Position numbers and translations under genes: made by a program
Part shown: in pieces, positions 8,931 to 15,135 of the stretch
Layout of the letters: every line of letters starts with the position of its first letter
How positions within the stretch are numbered: position 1 is the first letter of the stretch
Source of the DNA: a virus
IMG/VR virus record: IMGVR_UViG_3300025151_000033
Span: 1 to 63,787 of that record
DNA: 63,787 nt
Direction: 5' to 3' (one strand)
Notes under the pieces: generated by a model
Told to the model about the DNA's origin: nothing
Database searches by the model: none
What the model saw: the letters and a program-made list of their open reading frames with translations, nothing else

Positions 8931-9316
8931 ATTGACAAATGCCAATATTTACTACCCACCAAATTAAAATACAGCAAATAAAGGAAAATAAAAAAATTTA
9001 ATGCAAAGCCATATGGTTGTATAACTGTCTAAATTCAAATATTAGCATATGGATAGGCACTTTGAATGTTTATCCTTGCATTAGGGTGAATTACCTAATT
9101 AATGGATTGAATCAACAACTGACCCAAGACCAAACGCTCTTCGGTGTATTAACGAGATATTGCTTCACAATAGCGCAATTGTGGAGATGCAACTTTAGAA
9201 ACGGTAATTCATACGCAATCGTCCCTGTGCGGAAATGTGAGATTCGGGGTAATCAATTGTAAGTCCTCAAAATCCACCCATTTTGCCTGAAATATGGCAC
9301 TTGGGTTCTTATACCT
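8931..9316. other. Non-coding stretch left of the palindrome field
   Basis: I see no convincing gene. A frame open from 9017 to 9262 has only a TTG start, no ribosome-binding site and an atypical composition. The stretch holds a degenerate palindrome (core 9009-9016) and a second CATATG at 9046-9051 followed by CACTTTG. It may be a regulatory region or an untranslated RNA. Confidence 0.4.
9004..9019. repeat. Palindrome copy R1 (degenerate)
   Basis: Core CCATATGG at 9009-9016 directly abuts CAAAG on the left, so the usual 5-6 nt spacer is missing and there is no clear right arm. Probably a decayed copy of the family at 9317-16096. Confidence 0.55.
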
Positions 9317-9346
9317 CAAAAGTTACGACCATATGGTAGTGCTTTG
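9317..9346 (+). promoter_or_regulatory. Palindrome copy R2, operator-promoter of gene 9384
   Basis: Left arm CAAAAG, core GACCATATGGT (CCATATGG 9329-9336), right arm GCTTTG. On the plus strand an ACC element follows, with the ATG at 9384 about 32 nt after it and 52 nt after the palindrome centre, the family's standard geometry. No Shine-Dalgarno sequence precedes the ATG. Confidence 0.65.
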
Positions 9347-9383
9347 TTGATACCGCAGAAATTACTCTTGAAAACCAATTGAC

Positions 9384-9689
9384 ATGGAAACCAATGTGCT
9401 TAACCAATTGTTGATGAATAAAGGTGTGTATGATAATATCGCTGGCTTTTGGTTTGAATCCGTTGCTATGCGTGAAATTTGCATGAATGAATCTAATTCT
9501 CTCAAAGAGTTTATTTCTCACCCTTTGAAAGAAGAATGCGCTCGCAATTGGGCAATTGCTACTCGTTGCTTTGAATCTGTTGAAACTTTGATTATGCAGA
9601 CTATGGCGACTGAAGTTGAAGAAATGCTCAATGCTAATCCTATGTTGGGTATTTTGGCTATGATGGAAATGGCTTTCAATAATGAGTAA
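9384..9689 (+). CDS. Unknown acidic protein, palindrome-driven
   Basis: 101 residues (METNVLNQLLMNKGVYDN...), acidic and Met-rich, probably all-helical. The start is chosen because it lies 52 nt from the R2 palindrome centre, as in the other units. There is no ribosome-binding site, suggesting a leaderless mRNA. A small GTCAT-ACCG-ATGAC hairpin follows the stop. A 128-codon frame on the opposite strand covers it, but its His/Phe/Ser-rich composition marks it as a shadow. Function unknown; a short early protein by context. Confidence 0.65.
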   Translation: METNVLNQLLMNKGVYDNIAGFWFESVAMREICMNESNSLKEFISHPLKEECARNWAIATRCFESVETLIMQTMATEVEEMLNANPMLGILAMMEMAFNNE

Positions 9690-9732
9690 AGTCATACCGA
9701 TGACGATGTTTAGTGCATCTGAGGTATTAAAC

Positions 9733-9764
9733 CAAAAGTATCATACCATATGGGTTTAACTTTG
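9733..9764 (-). promoter_or_regulatory. Palindrome copy R3 in a convergent gap, pointing left
   Basis: CAAAAGTA, core ACCATATGGG (CCATATGG 9746-9753), right arm AACTTTG. It lies between two converging genes. Read on the minus strand it has the full module (ACTTTTG, then ACCTC, then an ATG 30 nt later at 9695), which would drive a transcript antisense to gene 9384-9689. Confidence 0.55.
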
Positions 9765-9815
9765 AGGAATAAAACCCCAAAGGGAAAAACCGAAGTTTTT
9801 TGTGGTATTTTAGGC

Positions 9816-10295
9816 TTAATACCAACCTCCAGATTGAGCAACATACTTGCCCGAATGCTGGAAATCATCACAATCATTACACCAAATAGACCAATAATGC
9901 CAAGTAGCCCAATCTGCGGAACAACCGTCAGTTTCAGCATCTCCATCACCGTCAATATTGGTTGAACCACAATGAGGACATTTTTCAACAGAAAAACCCT
10001 TTTCTTTCATTTCAGCAACTTTACGCTCAACTTTCATATATTCTTGCATAGTGTTCATTTCCCAGCGAGAAATCATATTTGGAACTTCTTCAACAATAAT
10101 CTTGCCAACAACAATCAAAAGAGCAAATTCTTCCATTGAATAGTATTCAGACTTCCAATTTGCATATTCACCACGACCTAAATAAGCATCATCTGGGTGC
10201 TTATTAGGATTAGTGTAAATACCAATCATACCATCTCCAATCATCAATTTATCATATGTATAAGTCCTAACTTCCGTATTAACTGCTTCTGCCAT
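9816..10295 (-). CDS. Unknown protein with C-terminal zinc ribbon
   Basis: 159 residues. The N-terminal half has Tyr- and Asp-rich segments (YTYDKLMIGDGMIGIYTNP). The C-terminal half has CPHCGSTN (about 106-113) and WCNDCDD (about 139-145), a four-Cys zinc ribbon with an acidic loop between. Start at 10295 lies 53 nt from the centre of palindrome R4 and 31 nt after ACCTT, with no Shine-Dalgarno sequence. A GGTATT/AATACC hairpin (9804-9823) covers the stop codon. Possibly a nucleic-acid-binding regulator; unproven. Confidence 0.7.
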   Translation of the reverse strand: MAEAVNTEVRTYTYDKLMIGDGMIGIYTNPNKHPDDAYLGRGEYANWKSEYYSMEEFALLIVVGKIIVEEVPNMISRWEMNTMQEYMKVERKVAEMKEKGFSVEKCPHCGSTNIDGDGDAETDGCSADWATWHYWSIWCNDCDDFQHSGKYVAQSGGWY

Positions 10296-10333
10296 GATAA
10301 TAAGGAATTTATGTTAGTTTCAAGGTAATGCCA

Positions 10334-10362
10334 CAAAGTTATTACCATATGGTGTTACTTTG
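10334..10362 (-). promoter_or_regulatory. Palindrome copy R4, operator-promoter of gene 9816-10295
   Basis: CAAAGT, TACCATATGGT (CCATATGG 10345-10352), ACTTTG. On the minus strand ACCTT follows and ATG 10295 is 31 nt further. A second bare CCATATGG lies at 10368-10375. Confidence 0.7.
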
Positions 10363-10461
10363 ATTAACCATATGGGCGAGCAAATCTAATGATTTGAGGA
10401 AATGTGCACCTTTCCCTCCTTTCTCGCCCAATTAGTGCCTATATCAACCATTTGTTCACCT

Positions 10462-10671
10462 CTAATCCATATCTGGATTAAATTCATCAATTACCAATTC
10501 ATCTGCATCTTCCCGATAATCAATAGGAGTATCAAGATAATGCGTGTCATCTTCCTCAATGTTTTCCTTTCGGATTTCATCAAGCAATTTACGCTCATGG
10601 GAAGTAATACCCCACTTTTTACGCATTTTTGTCTTTTCCGCTTTAGTAAGTGGCTTATCTTGGTCGGTCAT
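10462..10671 (-). CDS. Small acidic protein, palindrome-driven
   Basis: 69 residues from ATG 10671 (MTDQDKPLTKAEKTKMRKKWG). The first third is basic and helical; the C-terminal half is very acidic (EEDDTHYLDTP, DELVIDEFNPDMD). The start is set by the palindrome rule: 53 nt from the R5 centre, 30 nt after ACCTT. A TAATCC/GGATTA hairpin (10463-10480) overlaps the stop codon. Function unknown; the acidic tail could mimic DNA, which is speculation. Confidence 0.6.
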   Translation of the reverse strand: MTDQDKPLTKAEKTKMRKKWGITSHERKLLDEIRKENIEEDDTHYLDTPIDYREDADELVIDEFNPDMD

Positions 10672-10708
10672 GCTAATTAGGGAAATGACATAATACAAGG
10701 TGTTTACT

Positions 10709-10738
10709 CAAAGTTTCACACCATATGGTTATACTTTG
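10709..10738 (-). promoter_or_regulatory. Palindrome copy R5, operator-promoter of gene 10462-10671
   Basis: CAAAGT, ACCATATGGT (CCATATGG 10721-10728), ACTTTG. Minus-strand ACCTT and CCTAATTAGC precede ATG 10671 at the standard 30-nt and about 53-nt distances. Confidence 0.7.
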
Positions 10739-10778
10739 ATATAATCCCTGCCATTTAGGACTTACGGGATTTATTTGC

Positions 10779-11519
10779 TCAAGAGGAATTGCGAGCCTCA
10801 CGAACTTGAGCAATAATATCAGGGGTGCATTCCGAGCGAGATTCGGTAATTGCATCAAAGTGGCAATCAATTGAAGGATTTTCAACATCATAGCCAAATT
10901 TCTTCAACTTCAAACGACCTTCAACAACTGATTGGATTTTACCCATATCAGCAAGAACACTTTCAACCATCATCTTTTCAATGACTTCTTTTCTTTGGAC
11001 TTTCTCACTATTCCAAACAATAACGAATTTCAATTCAATAGTTCTGTATGATTTATCAATGGTGGTTTGCATAGTGATTACTTCATTATCAACATTGAAG
11101 ATTTGATGAACACCAGCACCATAGCCCATTTCACCTTCAAGACCATCAATTTCAAGATAGCAGAATTTGTTAGCAGGTTGCTTCCAAACCTTCTTTGTTT
11201 TCTCATTCTCATTTCTAATCATATTGACTTCAACATCTTCATTATTGAAATAACGATTCAAAGCATTGACAACCTTGTTAGCATCGGAAGTCCAATTAAA
11301 GGACTCAAAATGCTCTCCATCAATTTCAATATCATAAGTAGTCTTTGAAGTAGTCTCTTCTTTGAAACCATATTCGCAATCATCATTATCATAGTCCCAA
11401 CGACCAACCATTGAAACTCCCTTCTTATGCAATTCATGGGACAATTTACCCCAAGACACATCATTCAAGGCTTCACCATCATAACTTAATTCCATTGTTC
11501 TAACATATTTAATTGACAT
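10779..11519 (-). CDS. Unknown 246-aa protein, palindrome-driven
   Basis: Mixed alpha/beta composition with many Asp and Glu and several beta-like strands (SYRTIELKFVIVWNSEKVQRKEV around 155-175). Not recognised. ATG 11519 is 65 nt from the R6 centre. The position expected by the rule is taken by an ATG at 11534 that opens a five-codon frame (MELS-stop) containing the GGAG that serves this gene. A possible ATCCC/GGGAT stem lies just past the stop (10744-10768). Confidence 0.7.
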   Translation of the reverse strand: MSIKYVRTMELSYDGEALNDVSWGKLSHELHKKGVSMVGRWDYDNDDCEYGFKEETTSKTTYDIEIDGEHFESFNWTSDANKVVNALNRYFNNEDVEVNMIRNENEKTKKVWKQPANKFCYLEIDGLEGEMGYGAGVHQIFNVDNEVITMQTTIDKSYRTIELKFVIVWNSEKVQRKEVIEKMMVESVLADMGKIQSVVEGRLKLKKFGYDVENPSIDCHFDAITESRSECTPDIIAQVREARNSS

Positions 11520-11569
11520 TTTAACTCAACTCCATTGATTAGGTTTTTTCACATACCTTTAAGGTATTT

Positions 11570-11600
11570 CAAAGTTACTACCATATGGTCACAAACTTTG
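11570..11600 (-). promoter_or_regulatory. Palindrome copy R6, operator-promoter of gene 10779-11519
   Basis: CAAAGT, ACCATATGGT (CCATATGG 11581-11588), AACTTTG. Minus-strand ACCTT lies 30 nt before ATG 11534 (mini-frame) and 45 nt before ATG 11519. Confidence 0.65.
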
Positions 11601-11631
11601 AGAATCGTGCCCCGAAGGACACCTTATCGGA

Positions 11632-11889
11632 TTAATACCGATAAGATTGGGAAACCGAGATTTCCTTCACTTTGTAGGGCAAATTCTGCATTTCCCGAAC
11701 CAATTCAGCAAAAGCACCCTTGTTATGACCACGCATAGCACCATTCATTTTATTTGCCTTGACAGCAAGATTGTGAAGAATATTGTCATTGTAAGACTTT
11801 GCACATTCTTCAGCAGTATGCTTGTATTGAAAATAAGCAACTGTCATTGTTCCAGAATCGTTTGTTTTAACTACTTGATAGACCTTCAT
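11632..11889 (-). CDS. Small basic protein, palindrome-driven
   Basis: 85 residues (MKVYQVVKTNDSGTMTVAYF...), basic, with an N-terminal beta-hairpin-like segment then helices. ATG 11889 is 52 nt from the R7 palindrome centre and lacks a Shine-Dalgarno sequence. An 8-bp hairpin CTTATCGG/CCGATAAG (11623-11645) has the stop codon in its loop and probably ends the transcript. Function unknown. Confidence 0.65.
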   Translation of the reverse strand: MKVYQVVKTNDSGTMTVAYFQYKHTAEECAKSYNDNILHNLAVKANKMNGAMRGHNKGAFAELVREMQNLPYKVKEISVSQSYRY

Positions 11890-11925
11890 GGGAATTAGGT
11901 TTTTATGGGTTAGTTATGGTATTCA

Positions 11926-11956
11926 CAAAGTTATTACCATATGGATGCTAACTTTG
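11926..11956 (-). promoter_or_regulatory. Palindrome copy R7, operator-promoter of gene 11632-11889
   Basis: CAAAGTT, TACCATATGGA (CCATATGG 11937-11944), AACTTTG. Minus-strand ACC element and CCTAATTCCC precede ATG 11889 at 31 nt and about 52 nt from the palindrome centre. Confidence 0.7.
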
Positions 11957-11965
11957 AGATAATCC

Positions 11966-12094
11966 TCAATTCCCTTTTCTGGGAATATCTTGGAAATGCC
12001 GCAATTTCATCCATTGACGCTTGCTCATGCCATATTTCTTGACATTCTTGATAAAATTCCTGTAATTCTCGGTTGTAGTCCAATCTTCTTTCAT
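11966..12094 (-). CDS. Small basic protein coupled to zinc-ribbon gene
   Basis: 42 residues (MKEDWTTTENYRNFIKNVKK...QDIPRKGN), basic and helical. Its ATG overlaps the upstream stop as ATGA, and the upstream codons (GATGAAGAAGA) may serve as ribosome-binding site. It ends 10 nt before palindrome R7. Too short to classify, but length, coupling and composition fit a real gene. Confidence 0.5.
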   Translation of the reverse strand: MKEDWTTTENYRNFIKNVKKYGMSKRQWMKLRHFQDIPRKGN

Positions 12095-12279
12095 TCTTCT
12101 TCATCTCCTAAACATTCTTCGCAAATATAGATACCATCGCCAAAATCAATCAAATCCCAATCATTGTCGCAATATTCGCAACAAGGACCATCTCCAGCAT
12201 ACATATCAATTAACTTATCAATACCATTCGGGTCGTTAGCACTAATACCAGACATTTGACACAATTCCCAATAACTCAT
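12091..12279 (-). CDS. Small acidic zinc-ribbon protein
   Basis: 62 residues from ATG 12279 (MSYWELCQMSG). It carries CCEYC (about 33-37) and CEEC (about 54-57), a compact four-Cys zinc ribbon, and ends DEEE. The start is chosen over 12306 because 12279 is 52 nt from the R8 centre and 30 nt after ACCTT. Coupled to the following 42-aa gene. Function unknown. Confidence 0.6.
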   Translation of the reverse strand: MSYWELCQMSGISANDPNGIDKLIDMYAGDGPCCEYCDNDWDLIDFGDGIYICEECLGDEEE

Positions 12280-12314
12280 GGGAATATGAAATATTAAGAT
12301 GTTCAAGGTTTCCT

Positions 12315-12346
12315 CAAAGTATCAAACCATATGGTGTCATACTTTG
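12315..12346 (-). promoter_or_regulatory. Palindrome copy R8, operator-promoter of gene 12091-12279
   Basis: CAAAGT, AACCATATGGT (CCATATGG 12327-12334), ACTTTG. Minus-strand ACCTT lies 30 nt before ATG 12279. Confidence 0.7.
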
Positions 12347-12362
12347 TCATTACTCCCCAACA

Positions 12363-12378
12363 CCCCTAAATTGGGGGT
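12363..12378 (-). terminator. Hairpin after gene 12406-12945
   Basis: CCCC-TAAATT-GGGG stem-loop just downstream of the minus-strand gene ending at 12406 and just before palindrome R8. It has no long poly-T tail, so it may be an mRNA-end or processing structure and not a strict terminator. Confidence 0.35.
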
Positions 12379-12405
12379 TGAAGAGGGAATAACGCCCAAT
12401 TAGCA

Positions 12406-12945
12406 TCATTCCTCTTCTTGAGCCTCCATTTGCTCAACAATGTGCCAATTCACGATTGGCGCACCGTTTTCGTCCATGCTTCCGTCCCACTTATGACCTT
12501 CACGGTTTTTGGTGTGATTTCGGTAGTAGCGAGTATAACGGGTTTTAACCGCTTTACCCTGCAACTTAGCGTATTCTTCAGCAGACTCATAAAGACCGCC
12601 TCCGCTTTTTCCATGCTTTTCAATCAATGACGACATATTACCTGTGTTGTAAAGTGTAGTGTAGTTTTCAACCGCTTGAGCCTCAAGGTTCAAGATTAGT
12701 TGATTAATGTCATCTGGAAGGTCGGTTTCACGACCTCTTGTGATAGGTGAATTAGGCAACATACCGAATAGTGTAGTAATTGAAGTCCAATACCTTTTAC
12801 GGTTTGCACTATCACTATCACCTGTTGCTATGTTCCATTCAATAACTTGACTCATTTCTCCAATATCGTTAGTTTCAAGGAAAGTCATTACCTTTGACTT
12901 ACGCTTGTTCCACGATTCATCGTCCATACTATAATCTCCTGCCAT
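12406..12945 (-). CDS. Unknown protein, paralogue A of a three-member virus family
   Basis: 179 residues from ATG 12945 (MAGDYSMDDESW), chosen because GGAGATG sits 9 nt upstream. It shares two blocks with the 15499 gene: YWTSITTLFGMLPNSPITRG with VWDSIKSLIRGMPGSPVRRG, and KHGKSGGG..SAEEYA..GKA..TRYTRYY....WDGS with KHGKAGGG..SSEYA..GKKA..AMTRLY....WDGS. The first block also recurs in the 35211 gene. Ends EAQEEE. No known domain recognised. The basic Gly-rich block could bind nucleic acid. Confidence 0.7.
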   Translation of the reverse strand: MAGDYSMDDESWNKRKSKVMTFLETNDIGEMSQVIEWNIATGDSDSANRKRYWTSITTLFGMLPNSPITRGRETDLPDDINQLILNLEAQAVENYTTLYNTGNMSSLIEKHGKSGGGLYESAEEYAKLQGKAVKTRYTRYYRNHTKNREGHKWDGSMDENGAPIVNWHIVEQMEAQEEE

Positions 12946-13035
12946 ACTTTTCATCTCCATATTTGTTTGCTATTTTGGTTGTTATTCCCTCTCAACCATT
13001 AATTAGGTTTCACTTGGGGTTAAATAAGGTAATTA

Positions 13036-13065
13036 CAAAGTATGACCATATGGTAAGATACTTTG
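13036..13065. promoter_or_regulatory. Palindrome copy R9, divergent operator-promoter
   Basis: CAAAG, GACCATATGGT (CCATATGG 13046-13053), ACTTTG. It serves both directions. Plus: ACCTC 30 nt before ATG 13102. Minus: ACCTT 31 nt before an ATG at 12999 that opens a five-residue frame (MVERE-stop), upstream of the real gene start at 12945. Confidence 0.7.
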
Positions 13066-13101
13066 TTACGCACCTCAATAATACTTATAAAAGTAATTAA
13101 C

Positions 13102-13209
13102 ATGAAATTGAAGCCTCAATATCGTTGTAAGGAATGTAATAAGGTAATCAACAAGTGGCGTGAAATCTGTTATACTTGTGAATGTGAAGGTAAAGGTGAA
13201 GAAGAATGA
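13102..13209 (+). CDS. 35-aa zinc-ribbon microprotein
   Basis: MKLKPQYRCKECNKVINKW then CYTCEC and a GEEE end: a minimal CxxC...CxxC ribbon. ATG lies 52 nt from the R9 centre and 30 nt after ACCTC, with no Shine-Dalgarno sequence. Its stop overlaps the next ATG (ATGA), starting a three-gene coupled unit (13102-13558). Possibly a nucleic-acid- or protein-binding adaptor. Confidence 0.6.
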   Translation: MKLKPQYRCKECNKVINKWREICYTCECEGKGEEE

Positions 13210-13361
13210 GTAAAGTAGTTGGTTGGATTATTTTTCTTGAAGAAGAAGATGAAAATGGTGATATTAACTTAGTTGATTGGAATATTAGCAATTGGCTCGC
13301 AAATGAAATAGATGTGGAATATGCTGAATTGTTAGAAAATATGGAAGGTGAAGAAGAATGA
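13206..13361 (+). CDS. Small acidic protein
   Basis: 51 residues (MSKVVGWIIFLEEEDENGD...MEGEEE), very acidic, with a hydrophobic start. ATGA overlaps on both sides place it in the 13102-13558 unit. Family unknown. Confidence 0.6.
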   Translation: MSKVVGWIIFLEEEDENGDINLVDWNISNWLANEIDVEYAELLENMEGEEE

Positions 13362-13558
13362 GTAAATTTCAAAAAAGGCATTATGAAGCAATTGCAGAAG
13401 TATTCGGGACTTTTAACGAGAAAGACCTTTATCATCTTGATGATATTATAGGTGCGTTTGAAGCATTGTTTATCAATGATAATCCTCGTTTTGATGTTCA
13501 AAGGTTTTGGGATAGAGTTAAGCACTACATAGACAATTATTCCCCCAATTGGGATTAA
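13358..13558 (+). CDS. Small unknown protein
   Basis: 66 residues (MSKFQKRHYEAIAEVFGTFNEKD...), two or three predicted helices, ending NYSPNWD. Third gene of the ATGA-coupled unit. A CCCAATTGGG palindrome lies over the last codons. A 109-nt non-coding gap with ATTGTTTT/AAAACAAT complementarity (about 13583-13648) follows before palindrome R10. Confidence 0.6.
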   Translation: MSKFQKRHYEAIAEVFGTFNEKDLYHLDDIIGAFEALFINDNPRFDVQRFWDRVKHYIDNYSPNWD

Positions 13559-13667
13559 ATTACTGTGGAGAGCGTTTTTGATTGTTTTCGCTCAGGCAAG
13601 AGAGCCACGCATAGGGTGAATGTGCAAATAGCCGAAATAAAAAACAATCCCCGCCTTTGGGTCAATT

Positions 13668-13695
13668 CAAAGTATTACCATATGGTTTTACTTTG
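13668..13695 (+). promoter_or_regulatory. Palindrome copy R10, promoter of leader/ncRNA 13731
   Basis: CAAAGT, TACCATATGGT (CCATATGG 13678-13685), ACTTTG, then ACCTTATT and an ATG at 13731 exactly 31 nt later. That ATG opens only a 19-codon frame, so the transcript seems to begin with a long non-coding leader. Confidence 0.65.
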
Positions 13696-13728
13696 TCAAA
13701 CCTTATTCAATACTTAATTTAACCTAAC

Positions 13729-14013
13729 TAATGTTCGGCTTTAGCGGGCTGGACAGGAGTTGGCTGAATAATATCTTAGCATCGGTATAAAGCAATACAT
13801 TCAAGGTGGTTCTTGCACCTCTTGAGTTATGGTCGGTGTGAAAAGCATTCGGCACTAATTCTAAGTGAAAAGTTCGTAATGGGAGGTTTCCCCCTATCAT
13901 GCCCGATAGTTAGACAATGTATGTAATGTTGGTTTTCAAAGAACTATAGGTGCTGAAAAGCCCCGACATTTGCAGGTAAATAGTAATCTTGCACTCCACC
14001 CTTTATTATTCTC
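13729..14013 (+). ncRNA. Candidate structured leader or ncRNA
   Basis: About 285 nt between the predicted R10 transcription start and the ribosome-binding site of the 14027 gene. It is GC-richer than the genome and has no long reading frame in any phase; the only frame at the predicted start is 19 codons (MFGFSGLDRSW...). It contains short complementary runs such as GGGAGGTTTCCCCCT near 13881-13896. It could be a regulatory leader, an independent ncRNA or a short-peptide mRNA. I could not match it to a known RNA family. Confidence 0.35.
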
Positions 14014-14026
14014 ATAGGTGATTTTT

Positions 14027-14335
14027 ATGCGTTTTTCACAAAAGAAAGGACAAATGAACTGTAATTACTTGAACAAGGCAAGGTCAAATCTTGCTCGCAA
14101 AAACAAGCAAATGAATAACATTCGCAAGCAAAAGTTCAATGAGTCTAAATACCGTGATTATTCTTCAAAGCGAGCATTTGTTAGCCAATGGAAGTGCTAC
14201 TTCCCAAAGACTACACTTGACCGTAAATGGAATCAAATGAAGAAGAATGCAGGAAAGAAGGTCTTTACCCCTTCTCCGCTTCAAGACACAATTGAGAAGT
14301 TGGAACTCGGTTGGGGTAATTCGCTATTTAGTTAA
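14027..14335 (+). CDS. Small basic protein
   Basis: 102 residues from ATG 14027 (MRFSQKKGQMNC...), with AGGTGA 5-10 nt upstream. Highly basic (Lys/Arg/Asn-rich, with repeated KQ and RK pairs) up to residue 85, then a short acidic helix. Likely nucleic-acid-binding by composition. A UUCG-loop hairpin (CCTC-TTCG-GAGG, 14342-14353) follows the stop. Confidence 0.6.
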   Translation: MRFSQKKGQMNCNYLNKARSNLARKNKQMNNIRKQKFNESKYRDYSSKRAFVSQWKCYFPKTTLDRKWNQMKKNAGKKVFTPSPLQDTIEKLELGWGNSLFS

Positions 14336-14359
14336 AATAGCCCTCTTCGGAGGTAATGT

Positions 14360-14390
14360 CAAAGTATTACCATATGGTAATATAACTTTG
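14360..14390 (+). promoter_or_regulatory. Palindrome copy R11, operator-promoter of gene 14427
   Basis: CAAAGT, TACCATATGGT (CCATATGG 14370-14377), AACTTTG, then ACCTT, a TATATA stretch and CTAATTACC before ATG 14427 (30 nt after ACCTT, about 53 nt from the centre). Confidence 0.7.
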
Positions 14391-14426
14391 TGGCTTACCT
14401 TGTTTATGTATATATCACTAATTACC

Positions 14427-14591
14427 ATGTATGACACAGAATCAATGTATAATGAACTTCTTGATGATATTTACGGTGAAATAGAGATTTGTGGCACTAA
14501 ATGGTGGGCTTCTGTTGCATTGAAGCGAATTGACCCTATTGCATACCGTTGTGGTCTTTCTGACTATGAATCTTCGCTTGAAGAAGAATAA
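14427..14591 (+). CDS. Small acidic protein, palindrome-driven
   Basis: 54 residues (MYDTESMYNELLDDIYGE...SSLEEE). The start is set by the palindrome rule and there is no Shine-Dalgarno sequence. Contains WW at 26-27 and two cysteines. Function unknown. Confidence 0.6.
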   Translation: MYDTESMYNELLDDIYGEIEICGTKWWASVALKRIDPIAYRCGLSDYESSLEEE

Positions 14592-14599
14592 ATTCCTCT

Positions 14600-14671
14600 T
14601 TGCCTCCATTTGAGCGTCCTAACCCCTTTTGTGGTGATTGTGGGCGGAATGCTACTTCTGGGTGCAGGTAA
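14600..14671 (+). CDS. Possible 23-aa zinc-knuckle microprotein
   Basis: A short frame from TTG 14600 encodes PPFERPNPFCGDCGRNATSGCR, with three cysteines spaced like half a zinc ribbon, 8 nt after the 14591 stop. The codon pattern looks coding, but the start is non-ATG and there is no clear ribosome-binding site, so it may be a remnant. Confidence 0.25.
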   Translation: MPPFERPNPFCGDCGRNATSGCR

Positions 14672-14695
14672 TCAAAAAAACTTCCTCCGTTTTTT

Positions 14696-14713
14696 CCTCT
14701 TTTGAGGTTTTTT
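14696..14713 (+). terminator. Hairpin plus T-run terminator
   Basis: CCTC-TTTT-GAGG followed by TTTTTTC, and preceded by another T6 run, just before palindrome R12. This ends the 14427-14671 unit. Confidence 0.55.
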
Positions 14714-14718
14714 CTTCT

Positions 14719-14747
14719 CAAAGTGACAACCATATGGTAATACTTTG
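14719..14747 (+). promoter_or_regulatory. Palindrome copy R12, operator of gene 14799
   Basis: CAAAGT, AACCATATGGT (CCATATGG 14730-14737), ACTTTG. Unlike most copies it lacks a clear ACCTT, and the gene start 65 nt from the centre has a Shine-Dalgarno sequence, so this transcript has a normal leader. Confidence 0.6.
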
Positions 14748-14798
14748 TAATTAGCCCAAGTATAGGTCAAAGTTATCCTATTGTTGGAGGAATTGACT

Positions 14799-14984
14799 AT
14801 GAACGAACCACAAAGCACCAATGAGCCTGTTATTGTTGTTGAACCTAAATACACTATTGAAGTAGGGCATGACCGTTATCAAAACCTTATCATCAAAAAA
14901 CTGCGAGTTAGTGGAGATGATTTGGAATCGGTTATTACACAACTACAACAGGCATTGAATGACTTTCGGATGCTGGAAATCTGA
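14799..14984 (+). CDS. Small unknown protein
   Basis: 61 residues from ATG 14799 (MNEPQSTNEPVIVVEPKYTI...), with GGAGG 8 nt upstream. A beta-like N-terminal half and a C-terminal helix (DDLESVITQLQQALNDF). Its last codons overlap a second open frame in the -1 phase (next entry). Function unknown. Confidence 0.65.
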   Translation: MNEPQSTNEPVIVVEPKYTIEVGHDRYQNLIIKKLRVSGDDLESVITQLQQALNDFRMLEI

Positions 14985-15073
14985 CCCAACATAAACAGGC
15001 TAATTATGATTGGTGGGATTTCTTAGTTGAAGATTTACCCGACCCGTTGAAAGACAAAGACAAAAAGAAATAA
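14963..15073 (+). CDS. Coding-like -1 frame extending past gene 14799 (non-AUG start or frameshift)
   Basis: The -1 frame relative to the 14799 gene is open from 14963 to TAA 15071-15073 and reads like protein: QANYDWWDFLVEDLPDPL then KDKDKKK. It has no ATG. CTG 14981 is a possible start (30 aa). A -1 shift near GGAAATCTGA would instead extend the 14799 protein by about 33 residues. No canonical slippery heptamer was found, so an old frameshift mutation is also possible. Confidence 0.35.
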   Translation, partial: LSDAGNLTQHKQANYDWWDFLVEDLPDPLKDKDKKK

Positions 15074-15135
15074 TTCACTTTTACACGACAACCTGCCCCT
15101 TGAAGTAAAAACCTCACTAAATGGTGCTTGAACGC

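Noticed and set aside
9017-9262. 81-codon plus-strand frame
   Set aside because: No ATG, no ribosome-binding site and not at the palindrome spacing; composition not coding-like.
9309-9695. 128-codon minus-strand frame over gene 9384
   Set aside because: His/Phe/Ser-rich composition typical of an antisense shadow. Kept only as a possible antisense RNA because palindrome R3 points at it.
13729-14013. RNase P, SRP or group I intron RNA
   Set aside because: I could not find the conserved core sequences of these RNAs; left as unclassified.
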